From the NCBI GenBank assembly GCA_964446585.1, contig CAYUPI010000042.1, positions 1 through 50,329 of the forward strand: a stretch of 50,329 nucleotides of DNA. The letters run 5' to 3'. Under the pieces are notes generated by a model. The model did no database searches. It saw only the letters and a list, made by a program, of their open reading frames with translations, and was not told the DNA's origin. Within the stretch, counting starts at the first letter, position 1. Every line of letters starts with the position of its first letter. Source of the stretch: CAYUPI01 sp964446585 (GTDB lineage: Bacteria > Verrucomicrobiota > Verrucomicrobiia > Limisphaerales > UBA8199). Below are positions 14,795 through 23,659 of the stretch, in pieces. The translations under genes were made by a program, and so were the position numbers.

Positions 14795-17484
14795 CTTCCG
14801 TCCTCCGTACCCGGATCGCCGGCCCCGACAAGGGGCCCCATGCGGCGCAACTGGAGCACGGGCTGCCCGCGCTTCCGCGATTCCGGCAGGTCCACCTCGA
14901 ACTCGGCCACCCAGTCGTTGTGCGCATCGGGATCGACCAGCATTTGTTGAACGCGCCAGGACCGTTTGTCTTCGGAAGGGAACACATATGTATGCCGAAG
15001 ATTCCGCGCGTTCGGATCGAGGCAGAGGTGAGCGTGTTCGACATGATAACCATCCAGGGCATTCCGCAACCGTTCCGAGGTCCAGACCGTTCCTTCGCCA
15101 TCGCTGTTCGAAGAGAGATTCGCGAGCGCCTGCTCAAAATCGCGGTTAACCAACCCGCGCAGAAAGGTGAAGATCCGATTACGGACGGTTGCAGTAAAAG
15201 CTTTCGTGTCCCGGGTGATATCCGCCGCAGCTTCTTCGGCTCCCGGCGGACGTAACCCTTTGGTCTCCGTAGGCGCGAAGTCCGGGTCGCGCATTTTTTC
15301 CCACTCTTCGAGCAGACTCGAGTCCACCTGACGGATCATCGTGCCAAGGTAGAGTTCCATTTCGCGGACGTTGTCATCCTTCGCGTTATCAGGAACAGTT
15401 TGCGCAAGCACTTTATACACACTGTTGACGTGCCGCAGCAGGAGGCCCTCCGCCCGCTGCAATTGGTAGTCGCGGATGTAATCTGAAAAAGAACGGAACG
15501 ACTCGAACATCTCGCGCGCGATGGATTTGGGCCGGATATTTTCCTGGCCCAGCCAGGGATGTTTGTCCGCGAACGCATTGAAAGTGGAATAAATGAATTC
15601 TCGATTCGGCTTGGGATACTCCAGCTTTTCCAGCTCTTCCATCCGTCGCTCGTAATCGACTCCCTCCATTTTCATTTCCGCCATTTTCTGGTCTTTCAAT
15701 TTGTCGAGTTGTTTGCGCAGGATGAGGTCTGGATCTTCCAGGATAGCTTCGACGAGCGAAAGGAGAACCAGCGCGTAGTCGGGCGCCTGGGGGTCAAGGA
15801 GCGGGACGGTATCAAGCAAATACAACGATAGCGTCTGGTCCATCGAAAAATCCTCTTGCAGCTGGACATTGACGCGCAATTTGGAGCGCCGCGCTGAAGC
15901 GGACGACGGAGGGATTTGAGGCAATTCGCTTTGTATTCCGTGTTCCGTGTTCCGTGTTTCGTGCTCTCTGTTCCGTGTTCCGTTATTAGGCTCGCTGCCT
16001 GTTTCGCGCGGATCGACAATTTCAATGATCCTTCGTTCGATCAGGGAACGAAACAATTGCCACGCGCGGCGAGCGTGTTCCTTCTTCAACTTGGGCGATT
16101 CGTGCGAATTACGAATCAGCTTCTGCATCGCACGGCAGCCGTCTCCTTCATGACTCAAGACGTGGAGCAGCATGCCATGCGAAACCTGGAATCGTGAGGT
16201 CAAGCGCTCCGGCAATGCGTGGATCAAGCGAAGAAACGTTTGCTTGTCCCAGTTGACAAAATTCTTCTCTGGCGCCTTTCGTTTCACGGACTTCCGCCCA
16301 TCGCGGGCCGCCTTTTCCTCGAGTTTGATGTTCTCGATCACGTGCTCAGGCGCCTGAGCGACCACCCAGCCGCGGTCGTCAAATCCCTTGCGCCCGGCGC
16401 GGCCGGCGATCTGATGGAAATCGCGGGCGCTCAGGATGGCGGTTTTCTGCCCGTCGAATTTACAAAGACGCGAGAACAAAACCGTGCGCAGCGGCATGTT
16501 GATGCCAGCGCCAAGCGTATCGGTGCCGCAGATGATTTTGAGTAACCCTCTCTGTGTCAATTGCTCGACCAGCACCCGGTATTTTGGCAGCAATCCGGCG
16601 TGGTGGAGTCCGATCCCGTGCTTCAGCCAGCGTCGGATTTCCGGGCCGTATGGGCTGCTGAATCGAAAACCCTCGAGTTCATTGGCTATCGCGTTTTTCT
16701 CTTCATGTGTGGCGACGTTGATGCTGGTGAAATCCTGGGCGCTTTGCGCCGCCTCAAGCTGCGTGAAATGCACCACATAGACCGGGCTTTTTCTCTCACT
16801 CACCAGTCGCTCAATGGTCTGAGCGAGCGGAATTTCCGAAAACGCATACTCCAGCGGAACCGGCCGCTCTTCGGATCGGACCGAGACGGTGGGGCGGCGG
16901 TTGAGTCTGGTCAGCTCTTCCTCGAAGAACGTCGTGTCTCCCAGTGTGGCGGACATGAGGAGGAACCTTGCCTGGGACATTGTCAATATCGGCACTTGCC
17001 ACGCTACGCCTCGCTCACGGTCGGCGTAGTAATGGAACTCGTCCATGATCACTTCCTGGAAATCCGCGCAGGAACCTCGGCGTAAGGCGATATTGGCCAG
17101 GATTTCTGCGGTGCAGCACAAAATCGGCGCTTGGCGATTGACCGAAGCATCGCCTGTGCTTAGCCCGACATTTTCCGGACCGAAGTCACGGCACAGCGCC
17201 CGCCACTTTTCGTTAACGAGTGCCTTAATGGGACAGGTATAGACCGAGCGTTTGCCCTGGGCCAGTGACTTGAATTGCGCCGCCGCTGCCACGAGCGATT
17301 TGCCCGACCCAGTCGGCGTGTTCAGAATTACATTTTTCTCCTCGAATAACTCCAGAATTGCCGCTTCCTGGGCTGGATAGAGTTGCAGCCGCTGACTCTC
17401 AGTGTATTCGAGAAAAAGCCCCAATAAGACATCGTTCGTCGGCGTGGCCGTTCGCGGCATCAAATCATAGAGCGTCGGTGGCAC
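14779..17484 (-). CDS. Ski2-like DEAD/DEAH-box helicase with DUF3516 domain
   Basis: A 901-residue ATP-dependent RNA/DNA helicase. Motif I TPTGSGKS (56-63), the Walker B DEFH box (148-151), motif III SAT (178-180), motif V-like region GTDTLGAGIN and motif VI QIAGRAGRKG are in order, followed by a long C-terminal DUF3516 half ending DWVAEFEVDLPESRKRGQPV. Such proteins are common in Actinobacteria and Verrucomicrobiota; their substrate is unknown. The start is GTG 17484, or ATG 17460 (MPRTATP), nearer the usual N-terminus. Residues of about 502-517 (NGTRNREHETRNTEHG) are translated from a heptamer repeat, in a linker between the helicase core and the C-terminal half. Confidence 0.9.
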   Translation of the reverse strand: MPPTLYDLMPRTATPTNDVLLGLFLEYTESQRLQLYPAQEAAILELFEEKNVILNTPTGSGKSLVAAAAQFKSLAQGKRSVYTCPIKALVNEKWRALCRDFGPENVGLSTGDASVNRQAPILCCTAEILANIALRRGSCADFQEVIMDEFHYYADRERGVAWQVPILTMSQARFLLMSATLGDTTFFEEELTRLNRRPTVSVRSEERPVPLEYAFSEIPLAQTIERLVSERKSPVYVVHFTQLEAAQSAQDFTSINVATHEEKNAIANELEGFRFSSPYGPEIRRWLKHGIGLHHAGLLPKYRVLVEQLTQRGLLKIICGTDTLGAGINMPLRTVLFSRLCKFDGQKTAILSARDFHQIAGRAGRKGFDDRGWVVAQAPEHVIENIKLEEKAARDGRKSVKRKAPEKNFVNWDKQTFLRLIHALPERLTSRFQVSHGMLLHVLSHEGDGCRAMQKLIRNSHESPKLKKEHARRAWQLFRSLIERRIIEIVDPRETGSEPNNGTRNREHETRNTEHGIQSELPQIPPSSASARRSKLRVNVQLQEDFSMDQTLSLYLLDTVPLLDPQAPDYALVLLSLVEAILEDPDLILRKQLDKLKDQKMAEMKMEGVDYERRMEELEKLEYPKPNREFIYSTFNAFADKHPWLGQENIRPKSIAREMFESFRSFSDYIRDYQLQRAEGLLLRHVNSVYKVLAQTVPDNAKDDNVREMELYLGTMIRQVDSSLLEEWEKMRDPDFAPTETKGLRPPGAEEAAADITRDTKAFTATVRNRIFTFLRGLVNRDFEQALANLSSNSDGEGTVWTSERLRNALDGYHVEHAHLCLDPNARNLRHTYVFPSEDKRSWRVQQMLVDPDAHNDWVAEFEVDLPESRKRGQPVLQLRRMGPLVGAGDPGTEDGSQPGG
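15934..15982. repeat. TGTTCCG heptamer array inside the helicase gene
   Basis: Seven 7-base units, four of them exactly TGTTCCG and three degenerate (49 bp), lie within the open frame. They are read as alternating R/N/T/E/H residues in the protein. Confidence 0.85.
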
Positions 17485-17569
17485 TGGGAATGGAGCTTAA
17501 GCCTTCCGAGGCGCCGAAGCGAGTGTGCGAAAGGCCAGGTCACGACGGCGGCGCCTCAGCGAAAGCAAT

Positions 17570-17595
17570 GGAGCGCGGAATTCATTCCGCGCTCC
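17570..17595. repeat. Perfect 11-bp-stem hairpin (REP-like)
   Basis: GGAGCGCGGAA, loop TTCA, then its exact complement, in the divergent gap between the helicase and the pseudopilin gene. A REP-like dispersed element or a regulatory hairpin is possible. Confidence 0.65.
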
Positions 17596-17682
17596 GATTT
17601 CTGCACCCTCGTTAACGCATTATGTTAAAGAAGCAAAACCCCTTGCGAGCCCACCGATGCTGACGCAATTTTACTTACTGAG

Positions 17683-18528
17683 ATGCCCACTTTCGCAACG
17701 AGGAAATGGCCGCGTTACCAGTCTCGGCGTGCCTTCACACTCATCGAGCTGCTCGTGGTGATCGCGATCATCGCCATACTCGCGGCCCTGCTGCTTCCGT
17801 CGCTATCAAAAGCCAAGAGCCGCGGCAAGCAGGCTTCCTGCGTAAATAACCTGCGCCAGATTGGGATCGCCGTCGTGATGTACACTGGAGAATATGGCCA
17901 GTACACGGCTTCTTTATCGACGGTGCACGGCATTTCCTATGTTTGGCCGCGGAGGCTGCTGAGCCTGATGGGCGGCAATCGTGGCGTCTTCTACTGTCCG
18001 GCCGCGCTTCCGGAAAGCGCCTGGGACACCAATGTGAACAAGACCCTGGGCGCGACTGGCCAGGACGGCAAGTTTGACCCGTTCGGGATTGGTGAAAAGG
18101 CACGCTTTTCCCTCGGCATCAACGACTGGGGCCTGGACATCACGCATAAGCCCCAATTGGGCTTGGGAGGCGATATCGACGGCGGCTGGTACCAGGGACC
18201 AGTCAAGGACAGCATGGTGGTCAGCCCGAGCCAAATGATCGGGTTTGGGGACGTACCCGCTCAGAGAAACGCTTCTTTGATCTCTTTCAATGCGAACATG
18301 GATCCCACTGACCCGACTCCCGGCCATACGCAGTGGCCCTCTAATCGTCATGATTATCACACCGACCTGCTCTTCACCGACGGCCACGTTGAAACACCCC
18401 GCCGCAATGACGTCATCGACCCACGCCGCGATAACCCCTGGCGCAGCCGCTGGAACAACGACAACAAACCCCACAACGAGGTCAACTGGACCGTCAATGC
18501 GCTCTGGGCCTCGCAACTCGATATGTGA
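17683..18528 (+). CDS. Prepilin-type N-terminal cleavage/methylation domain protein (H-X9-DG type)
   Basis: 281 residues. The processing site SRRA|FTLIELLVVIAIIAI at about 15-30 is a textbook prepilin motif with Ala at -1, followed by one hydrophobic helix and the LRQIGIAVVMYTGEYGQY segment. Near the C-terminus NRHDYHTDLLFTDGHVE is the H-X9-DG signature of the large verrucomicrobial/planctomycetal pseudopilin family. These are probably minor pilins or secreted-scaffold proteins; the biological role is unknown. It stands alone after the helicase hairpin and is not in an operon with other pilin genes. Confidence 0.85.
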   Translation: MPTFATRKWPRYQSRRAFTLIELLVVIAIIAILAALLLPSLSKAKSRGKQASCVNNLRQIGIAVVMYTGEYGQYTASLSTVHGISYVWPRRLLSLMGGNRGVFYCPAALPESAWDTNVNKTLGATGQDGKFDPFGIGEKARFSLGINDWGLDITHKPQLGLGGDIDGGWYQGPVKDSMVVSPSQMIGFGDVPAQRNASLISFNANMDPTDPTPGHTQWPSNRHDYHTDLLFTDGHVETPRRNDVIDPRRDNPWRSRWNNDNKPHNEVNWTVNALWASQLDM

Positions 18529-18654
18529 CGCATTTTCTCGGGAACGCCCCGGCGTGTGGCTTTGCGCCGCGATGATTTGCTGTTTTGGTCTGCTCGTGTG
18601 CAGGTGCTCTCCGTTGCAGTCTGGGAACAAATTACCGCTTCGACCCTCCTAATT

Positions 18655-18682
18655 TTGGTCAATTTGCGACGTGCGGTATGAT
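18655..18682 (+). promoter_or_regulatory. Sigma70-like promoter upstream of the TIGR03118 gene
   Basis: TTGGTC, a 16-nt spacer and TATGAT (18677-18682), about 90 bases before the ATG. Confidence 0.4.
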
Positions 18683-18770
18683 GGGTTAGGCTGGCTTCGT
18701 CGTCCATAGCAGGAGGGGTACCTGCGCTTAGATTCGCGGGCACAACCAAGTAATGTGTCGAAATACTGTT

Positions 18771-19883
18771 ATGAATAAGTTGATCCGCCCGAATCGATCC
18801 ACCATTGCAGTTTGGCTCACTCTCGCGCTCGGTGCCTTTACCGCCCGTGCCTCATCCAACAACGTCGGATATGCACGGTCGGATTTGGTCTCCGACCTCA
18901 CCAACACCGCGACGCATGTCGATGCGCGGCTCGTCAATCCCTGGGGCATCGTGGCCAGCCCATCATCCGTTTGGATTAACGACAATGGGATGGGGCTGAC
19001 CACGGTTTACGGTCCATTCGGCGGCGTTGTCCGACAGGCTATCCACGTGCCCGCACCCGGTGGCGGCCCGGGCGCCCCGACCGGCCTGGTATTCAATGAC
19101 AGCCACCGATTTACTCTCACCAGTGGAATGAATCAGGCTCCCAGCACGTTTCTCATCTCGACTGAGGACGGTACGATCGCGGCCTGGAACCGCTTCATCA
19201 GTGGGACCAACGCCGTCATCGTTGTGGACCGATCCGCCGGCGGCGCGGTGTACAAGGGACTGGCGATTGTGCGGGACACCAACAACGCGCCCAATCTTTA
19301 TGCCGCGGATTTCCACAACGGCAAGGTGGATATGTTTGATGAGGAATTCCAATATGTCCGCTCTTTCACCGACCCGGATGTTCCGGAATTCTTTGCCCCC
19401 TTCAATGTGCGCAATTTTCGCGGACGCGTTTTTGTGAGTTTCGCCAAACAGCTGCTGCCCGACGCCCATGATGACCAGGCCGGACCCGGAAACGGGTTTA
19501 TCGACATTTTTGACACTGACGGAACCTTACTGCGCCATTTCGCTTCCGGGGGCGCGCTCAACTCGCCGTGGGGAATGGCCATCGCTCCGGGCAATTTCGG
19601 CAGATTCAGCCGCGCGTTGCTCGTGGGAAATTTCGGCGACGGGATGATCAACGCATTTGACCTCCTGACAGGTAAGCCGCTGGGCTTTCTCACCGATGGC
19701 AGCGGGAACCCAATGCAAATCTCAGGTCTTTGGGGTCTGACCTTCGAGCGGGAGGAGATCCCGGATGAAGAAAGCGCGTTCTTTGCCACGCGACTCTATT
19801 TTACCGCCGGCATCCACCATGAGGCCGATGGTCTGCTGGGTTATCTCCGGGCCATCTCGCCTCGCGCTCCACACGCGAGGTAG
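18771..19883 (+). CDS. TIGR03118 family secreted protein
   Basis: 370 residues from ATG 18771; an in-frame ATG 18 bases earlier is possible. It starts MNKLIRPNRSTIAVWLTLAL with a signal peptide, then DLVSDLTNTATHVDARLVNPWGIV, the characteristic opening of the family, and continues with repeating blades such as YAADFHNGKVDMFD and SPWGMAIAPGNFG, pointing to a beta-propeller fold. Function is unknown in all members I know of. The gene has its own promoter-like site and a strong terminator hairpin, so it is probably monocistronic. Confidence 0.8.
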   Translation: MNKLIRPNRSTIAVWLTLALGAFTARASSNNVGYARSDLVSDLTNTATHVDARLVNPWGIVASPSSVWINDNGMGLTTVYGPFGGVVRQAIHVPAPGGGPGAPTGLVFNDSHRFTLTSGMNQAPSTFLISTEDGTIAAWNRFISGTNAVIVVDRSAGGAVYKGLAIVRDTNNAPNLYAADFHNGKVDMFDEEFQYVRSFTDPDVPEFFAPFNVRNFRGRVFVSFAKQLLPDAHDDQAGPGNGFIDIFDTDGTLLRHFASGGALNSPWGMAIAPGNFGRFSRALLVGNFGDGMINAFDLLTGKPLGFLTDGSGNPMQISGLWGLTFEREEIPDEESAFFATRLYFTAGIHHEADGLLGYLRAISPRAPHAR

Positions 19884-19950
19884 GACCGGTCATCCCATAC
19901 CGAGACTCATCAACGAGCCACCTGTCTAGGTCTTAATATGCCTCTCCTCG

Positions 19951-19985
19951 GCAGGGAGCGGTTTTAGTCGCGCGCCCTGCTTTTT
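19951..19985 (+). terminator. Rho-independent terminator
   Basis: GCAGGG pairs with CCCTGC, with an inner GCG/CGC pairing around GTTTTAGT, and is followed by TTTTT (19981-19985). It lies 68 bases past the stop of the TIGR03118 gene. Confidence 0.65.
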
Positions 19986-20031
19986 CTACGTGGCCGATCG
20001 GTTTAGAACGCGAACGCGAAACGCACGAGCC

Positions 20032-20067
20032 AGGATTTGGGGCTTGGTGTTTGTCGTTTGGTTGCGG
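20032..20067. repeat. GGATTTGGGGCTTGG heptamer-like repeat
   Basis: AGGATTTGGGGCTTGGTGTT resembles the right arm of the inverted repeat at 11088-11140. It is a single orientation here, immediately before the aminotransferase start. Confidence 0.45.
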
Positions 20068-20082
20068 TAGTTTCTCCGCGCT

Positions 20083-21348
20083 TTGAGCGGGACCAAACAA
20101 TCCAGCATCCCGGGTTTCCGGTTCGTTCCGAGGACGGGCGTGATTTACGTCATGCACGAAGCCATGGCCCATGGCTTCAGTTATGACGCGCCTCACTGGG
20201 CAAACCTCGGCCAAGGTTCGCCTGAAACCGGCTCTATTCCACAGGCGCCGCCACGGATCGACCAGATCGCGATCCGGGCTTCGCACCAACAATATGCGCC
20301 GGTGGCAGGCAACAAAGAGTTATGCCAGGCTGTGGCGGATTTTTACAACAGCGTTTATCGCAAGGGAAAAAAGTCCAAGTACACGCGCGACAACGTCAGC
20401 ATCGCCAGCGGCGGGCGGCTGGCGCTAACCCGGCTGGCCAGCGCCCTGGGCAACATCAACATGGGCCATTTCATCCCGGATTATACGGCTTATGAGGAAT
20501 TGCTCAGTGTATTTAAGGCCTTCAGTCCAATCCCGATCCTGCTCGATGCCGAATCCGCCTACCGAATTCCACCGGCCGCACTCAAGAAGGAAATTCTGGG
20601 TCGCGGCCTGAGCGCATTGCTCGTGAGCAATCCGTGCAATCCCACCGGCCAGTTGGTCGAAGGCGAGGAATTGCGGCAATGGTGCGAACTGGCGCGCGAG
20701 TCTCAGTGTTCGCTGATACTCGACGAATTCTATTCGCATTACATCTACACCGCGGACGATCACACTGGTGCCAAACTGGTCTCAGCGGCGGCGTTTGTGG
20801 AGGACGTCGAAAGCGATCCGATCATCGTCGTGGATGGGCTGACGAAGAACTGGCGCTACCCCGGTTGGCGGATCAGTTGGACCCTGGGTCCCAAGGCGGT
20901 CATTGAAGCGATTGCCAGTGCAGGTTCCTTTCTCGATGGCGGCGCCAACCATCCATTTCAAGATGTCGCGATAAAGCTGCTGGAACCACGGCTGGCGGCC
21001 CGGGAGACGCTCGCCATTCAGCAGCACTTTGGCAGGAAACGCGACTTCGTGGTGCGTCGTCTGAGGCAGATGGGCATCGGCGTCGAAGCCGAGCCCGCCG
21101 GCTCTTTTTACGTCTGGTCAAACCTCGCGGAGCTGCCCAAGCCGCTGAACAACGGCATGAACTTCTTTCGGGAAGGCCTCAAGGAAAAGGTGATTATCGT
21201 GCCCGGCGTTTTCTTTGATGTGAACCCGGGGAACCGCCGCCTGCACGGCCGATACGAGAATTACTGCCGCATCAGCTTCGGGCCGGAGTTGAAGAAGCTC
21301 GAGATCGGGCTGGACGCCCTGGAACGCGTGATCCGAAAATGGAAATAG
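20083..21348 (+). CDS. Class I/II PLP-dependent aminotransferase
   Basis: 421 residues from TTG 20083. The N-terminal VPRTGVIYVMHEAMAHGF and NPCNPTG are characteristic, with the PLP Schiff-base Lys at about 255 in DGLTKNWRYPGWR, and SHYIY in place of the usual substrate-specificity loop. The first conserved residues are upstream of any ATG in this frame, which favours the TTG or an undetected start; the preceding bases are the heptamer repeat. Amino-donor specificity is unclear. It precedes the RhaT-like symporter by 24 bp and may share its transcript. Confidence 0.85.
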   Translation: MSGTKQSSIPGFRFVPRTGVIYVMHEAMAHGFSYDAPHWANLGQGSPETGSIPQAPPRIDQIAIRASHQQYAPVAGNKELCQAVADFYNSVYRKGKKSKYTRDNVSIASGGRLALTRLASALGNINMGHFIPDYTAYEELLSVFKAFSPIPILLDAESAYRIPPAALKKEILGRGLSALLVSNPCNPTGQLVEGEELRQWCELARESQCSLILDEFYSHYIYTADDHTGAKLVSAAAFVEDVESDPIIVVDGLTKNWRYPGWRISWTLGPKAVIEAIASAGSFLDGGANHPFQDVAIKLLEPRLAARETLAIQQHFGRKRDFVVRRLRQMGIGVEAEPAGSFYVWSNLAELPKPLNNGMNFFREGLKEKVIIVPGVFFDVNPGNRRLHGRYENYCRISFGPELKKLEIGLDALERVIRKWK

Positions 21349-21372
21349 GAATGGTCATGCTTTCCTGGTTGA

Positions 21373-22587
21373 ATGAACGCTAATCCCATCCTCGGCGTCT
21401 TCTTTCACGGTCTGGGCGGTTTGGCCTCGGGCAGCTTCTACGTTCCCTATCGCGCCGTGAAGAAATGGGCATGGGAAGTGTACTGGCTCGTCGGGGGAAG
21501 CTTTTCCTGGATTATCTGCCCGTGGCTGGCGGCGGCGCTGCTGACTCAGGATCTCTCAGGTGTTCTTAAACAGCAGTCCTGGAGCACGCTTTTTTGGGCG
21601 TATTTTTTTGGCGCGATGTGGGGCCTGGGCGGGCTGACGTTCGGCCTGACGATGCGCTACCTCGGCATGTCCCTCGGGATGGGCGTCGCCATCGGTTACA
21701 TCTCAGCGCTCGGCACACTCGTGCCCCCGATCGCCAAGAGTCTCTTCCACTCTGTTCCGGTTCCTACCAGCTTCGGCGACATCATCGGCTCTACTCCCGG
21801 ATTGATCACACTGGGCGGCGTCGGGGTTTGCCTGTTCGGGATCTTCATTGCCGCTTTGGCCGGGCTGACCAAGGAACGCGAGATGTCGGACGCCGCGAAA
21901 AGGAAGACCATCGCCGAGTTTAGTTTCACGAAAGGCATGCTCGTCGCAACATTTTCTGGTATTCTGAGCTCCTGTTTCAATTTTGGCCTCATTGCCGGCA
22001 ACCCGATGAATGAGGCTACACTCCGGGAGGGCACCACTCAACTTTGGTCGGGCCTTCCAAAACTCACGGTCGTTCTCCTCGGCGGCTTCACCACGAACGT
22101 TATCTGGTGCGTTATCCTCAATCTCAAGAACAAGACAGGAGTCCAGTACTTCAGCTCCGTCGCGAAGGGCAAATCGAGTGAGCCCGATCGTGGATTGGTT
22201 CTCGAAAATCCAATCGATGCCCCCAGCGAGGAGGTCGTCCGCATGGGCGCCACGGACAGTGGGTCAACCAACCCAACGTCCAGCCGCGTGCCCCTTGCCG
22301 CCAATTATCTCTTTTCGGCACTGGCAGGCACAAGCTGGTACCTCCAGTTTTTCTTTTATACGATGGGCGAAACGCAAATGGGGAAGTTCAGCTTTGCCAG
22401 TTGGAGCCTTCACATGGCCTGGATCATTATTTTCAGCACGCTCTGGGGCTTCTATTTCCACGAATGGAAAGGTTCCAGCAAAAAGGCCCACACACTCATC
22501 TCCACCGGGATAGCCACGTTGATCCTGTCAACCTTCATCATCGGCATCGGCACCTGGCTCAAGGGCAGGCTCAGCGCCGGGCCTTGA
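21373..22587 (+). CDS. RhaT-like L-rhamnose/proton symporter
   Basis: 404 residues and about ten hydrophobic segments, starting NPILGVFFHGLGGLASGSFY, a pattern typical of RhaT-type permeases of the drug/metabolite-transporter superfamily. Distinctive stretches are LTFGLTMRYLGMSLGMGVAI and SFNFGLIAGNPM-like CFNFGLIAGNPM. A central loop (residues of about 280-310, S/N/P-rich) is longer than usual. Rhamnose or a related deoxysugar is likely the substrate, and uptake of sugars from degraded polysaccharide would fit the rest of the window, but this is inference. Confidence 0.85.
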   Translation: MNANPILGVFFHGLGGLASGSFYVPYRAVKKWAWEVYWLVGGSFSWIICPWLAAALLTQDLSGVLKQQSWSTLFWAYFFGAMWGLGGLTFGLTMRYLGMSLGMGVAIGYISALGTLVPPIAKSLFHSVPVPTSFGDIIGSTPGLITLGGVGVCLFGIFIAALAGLTKEREMSDAAKRKTIAEFSFTKGMLVATFSGILSSCFNFGLIAGNPMNEATLREGTTQLWSGLPKLTVVLLGGFTTNVIWCVILNLKNKTGVQYFSSVAKGKSSEPDRGLVLENPIDAPSEEVVRMGATDSGSTNPTSSRVPLAANYLFSALAGTSWYLQFFFYTMGETQMGKFSFASWSLHMAWIIIFSTLWGFYFHEWKGSSKKAHTLISTGIATLILSTFIIGIGTWLKGRLSAGP

Positions 22588-22593
22588 GCCCGG
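22577..22593. terminator. Hairpin overlapping the rhaT stop codon
   Basis: CCGGGCCTTGAGCCCGG has a 6-bp stem with the TGA stop in the loop. There is no T-tract. It lies 40 bases from the convergent hemH stop, so it could serve both genes. Confidence 0.35.
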
Positions 22594-22633
22594 GTATCTG
22601 TTGCGCTTGGGATGGAAGCCGCGGCTCTTGCGC

Positions 22634-23659
22634 TCAAACAAAGCGCTCCGCCATGTTCTGCAAAGCGTTTAGCCACGAGGGATGCTCATTTAGGCAAGGA
22701 ACCAGCGTCAGTTCTTCGCCGCCAGCCTCGCGGAAACTTTCCCGGCCACGGATGCCGATTTCCTCCAACGTTTCGAGACAGTCGGAAACAAAGGAGGGGC
22801 AAATCACGAGCAGCTTCTTAATCCCACGAGCGGCGAGCTTGGGTAACTCATGGTCCGTGTAAGGCGTCAGCCAGGGATGACGCCCAAGCCTTGACTGAAA
22901 TGAGACGGAATACCTATCCGCAGGCAAACCGGACGAGCGGACGAAAGCCGAGACCGTCTTAAAGCATTGGGCGCGATAACAGGTGTCGAGCGCCGAGCTT
23001 GGGGTTTGGCAGCAGTCCTGCGAGTTTAAGCAGTGGCGGCTGGTGGGATCGGATTTACGAATCTGCCGCTCCGGCACACCGTGAAAGCTGAACAGCAGGT
23101 GGTCGAACTTCCGGTCGAGGAACGGCCTGGCGCTATCCTCGAGAGCGGCGATGTAATCGTGCTGGTCGAAGTAAGGCGGCTGCACTTGCACGCGCGTTCG
23201 GGGAGCGAACTTCTCCGCGACTTCTTTCACCCGCTCGACCGCGGATTCGTAGCTCGACATGGCATAATGCGGGAACAATGGAATGAGCAAAAGATCCTCC
23301 ACGCCCTTTTGTGCCAGGCGGCGAACTGCCTCCGGAATTGATGGATTCTGGTACCGCATGGCCAGTTCCACCGGGATACTGATTCGCGCCTGGAGCCTGG
23401 CTTGAACGTTGCGGCTGGTGACAATGAGCGGTGAGCCCGCAGGCGTCCAGATGGACTGGTAGGCGTGGGCGGACTGTTTCGGGCGGGAAGGTAAAATCGC
23501 AAAGTGCACGATGCAAAAGCGGACAAACCAGTTCACGTCAAGCACCCGGCCATCCATCAGGAACTCGCGCAGATAACGGCGCACATGCGGGACCGATGGC
23601 GAATCTGGAGAGCCAAGATTAACGAGGAGAATGGCCTTCGAAGACGGAATCGCGCTCAT
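22634..23659 (-). CDS. hemH: Ferrochelatase
   Basis: 341 residues. It inserts Fe2+ into protoporphyrin IX, the last step of heme synthesis. It shows ILLVNLGSPDSP at the N-terminus, the catalytic His193 in FSFHGVPER and Glu in LETLEEIGIRG. Cys210, 216, 217, 227 and 232 lie close together (HCLNSQDCC...CYRAQC), a spacing seen in ferrochelatases with an internal [2Fe-2S] cluster; whether this one binds a cluster is inferred. The stop of hemG overlaps its start by 4 bp (ATGA). Confidence 0.93.
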   Translation of the reverse strand: MSAIPSSKAILLVNLGSPDSPSVPHVRRYLREFLMDGRVLDVNWFVRFCIVHFAILPSRPKQSAHAYQSIWTPAGSPLIVTSRNVQARLQARISIPVELAMRYQNPSIPEAVRRLAQKGVEDLLLIPLFPHYAMSSYESAVERVKEVAEKFAPRTRVQVQPPYFDQHDYIAALEDSARPFLDRKFDHLLFSFHGVPERQIRKSDPTSRHCLNSQDCCQTPSSALDTCYRAQCFKTVSAFVRSSGLPADRYSVSFQSRLGRHPWLTPYTDHELPKLAARGIKKLLVICPSFVSDCLETLEEIGIRGRESFREAGGEELTLVPCLNEHPSWLNALQNMAERFV

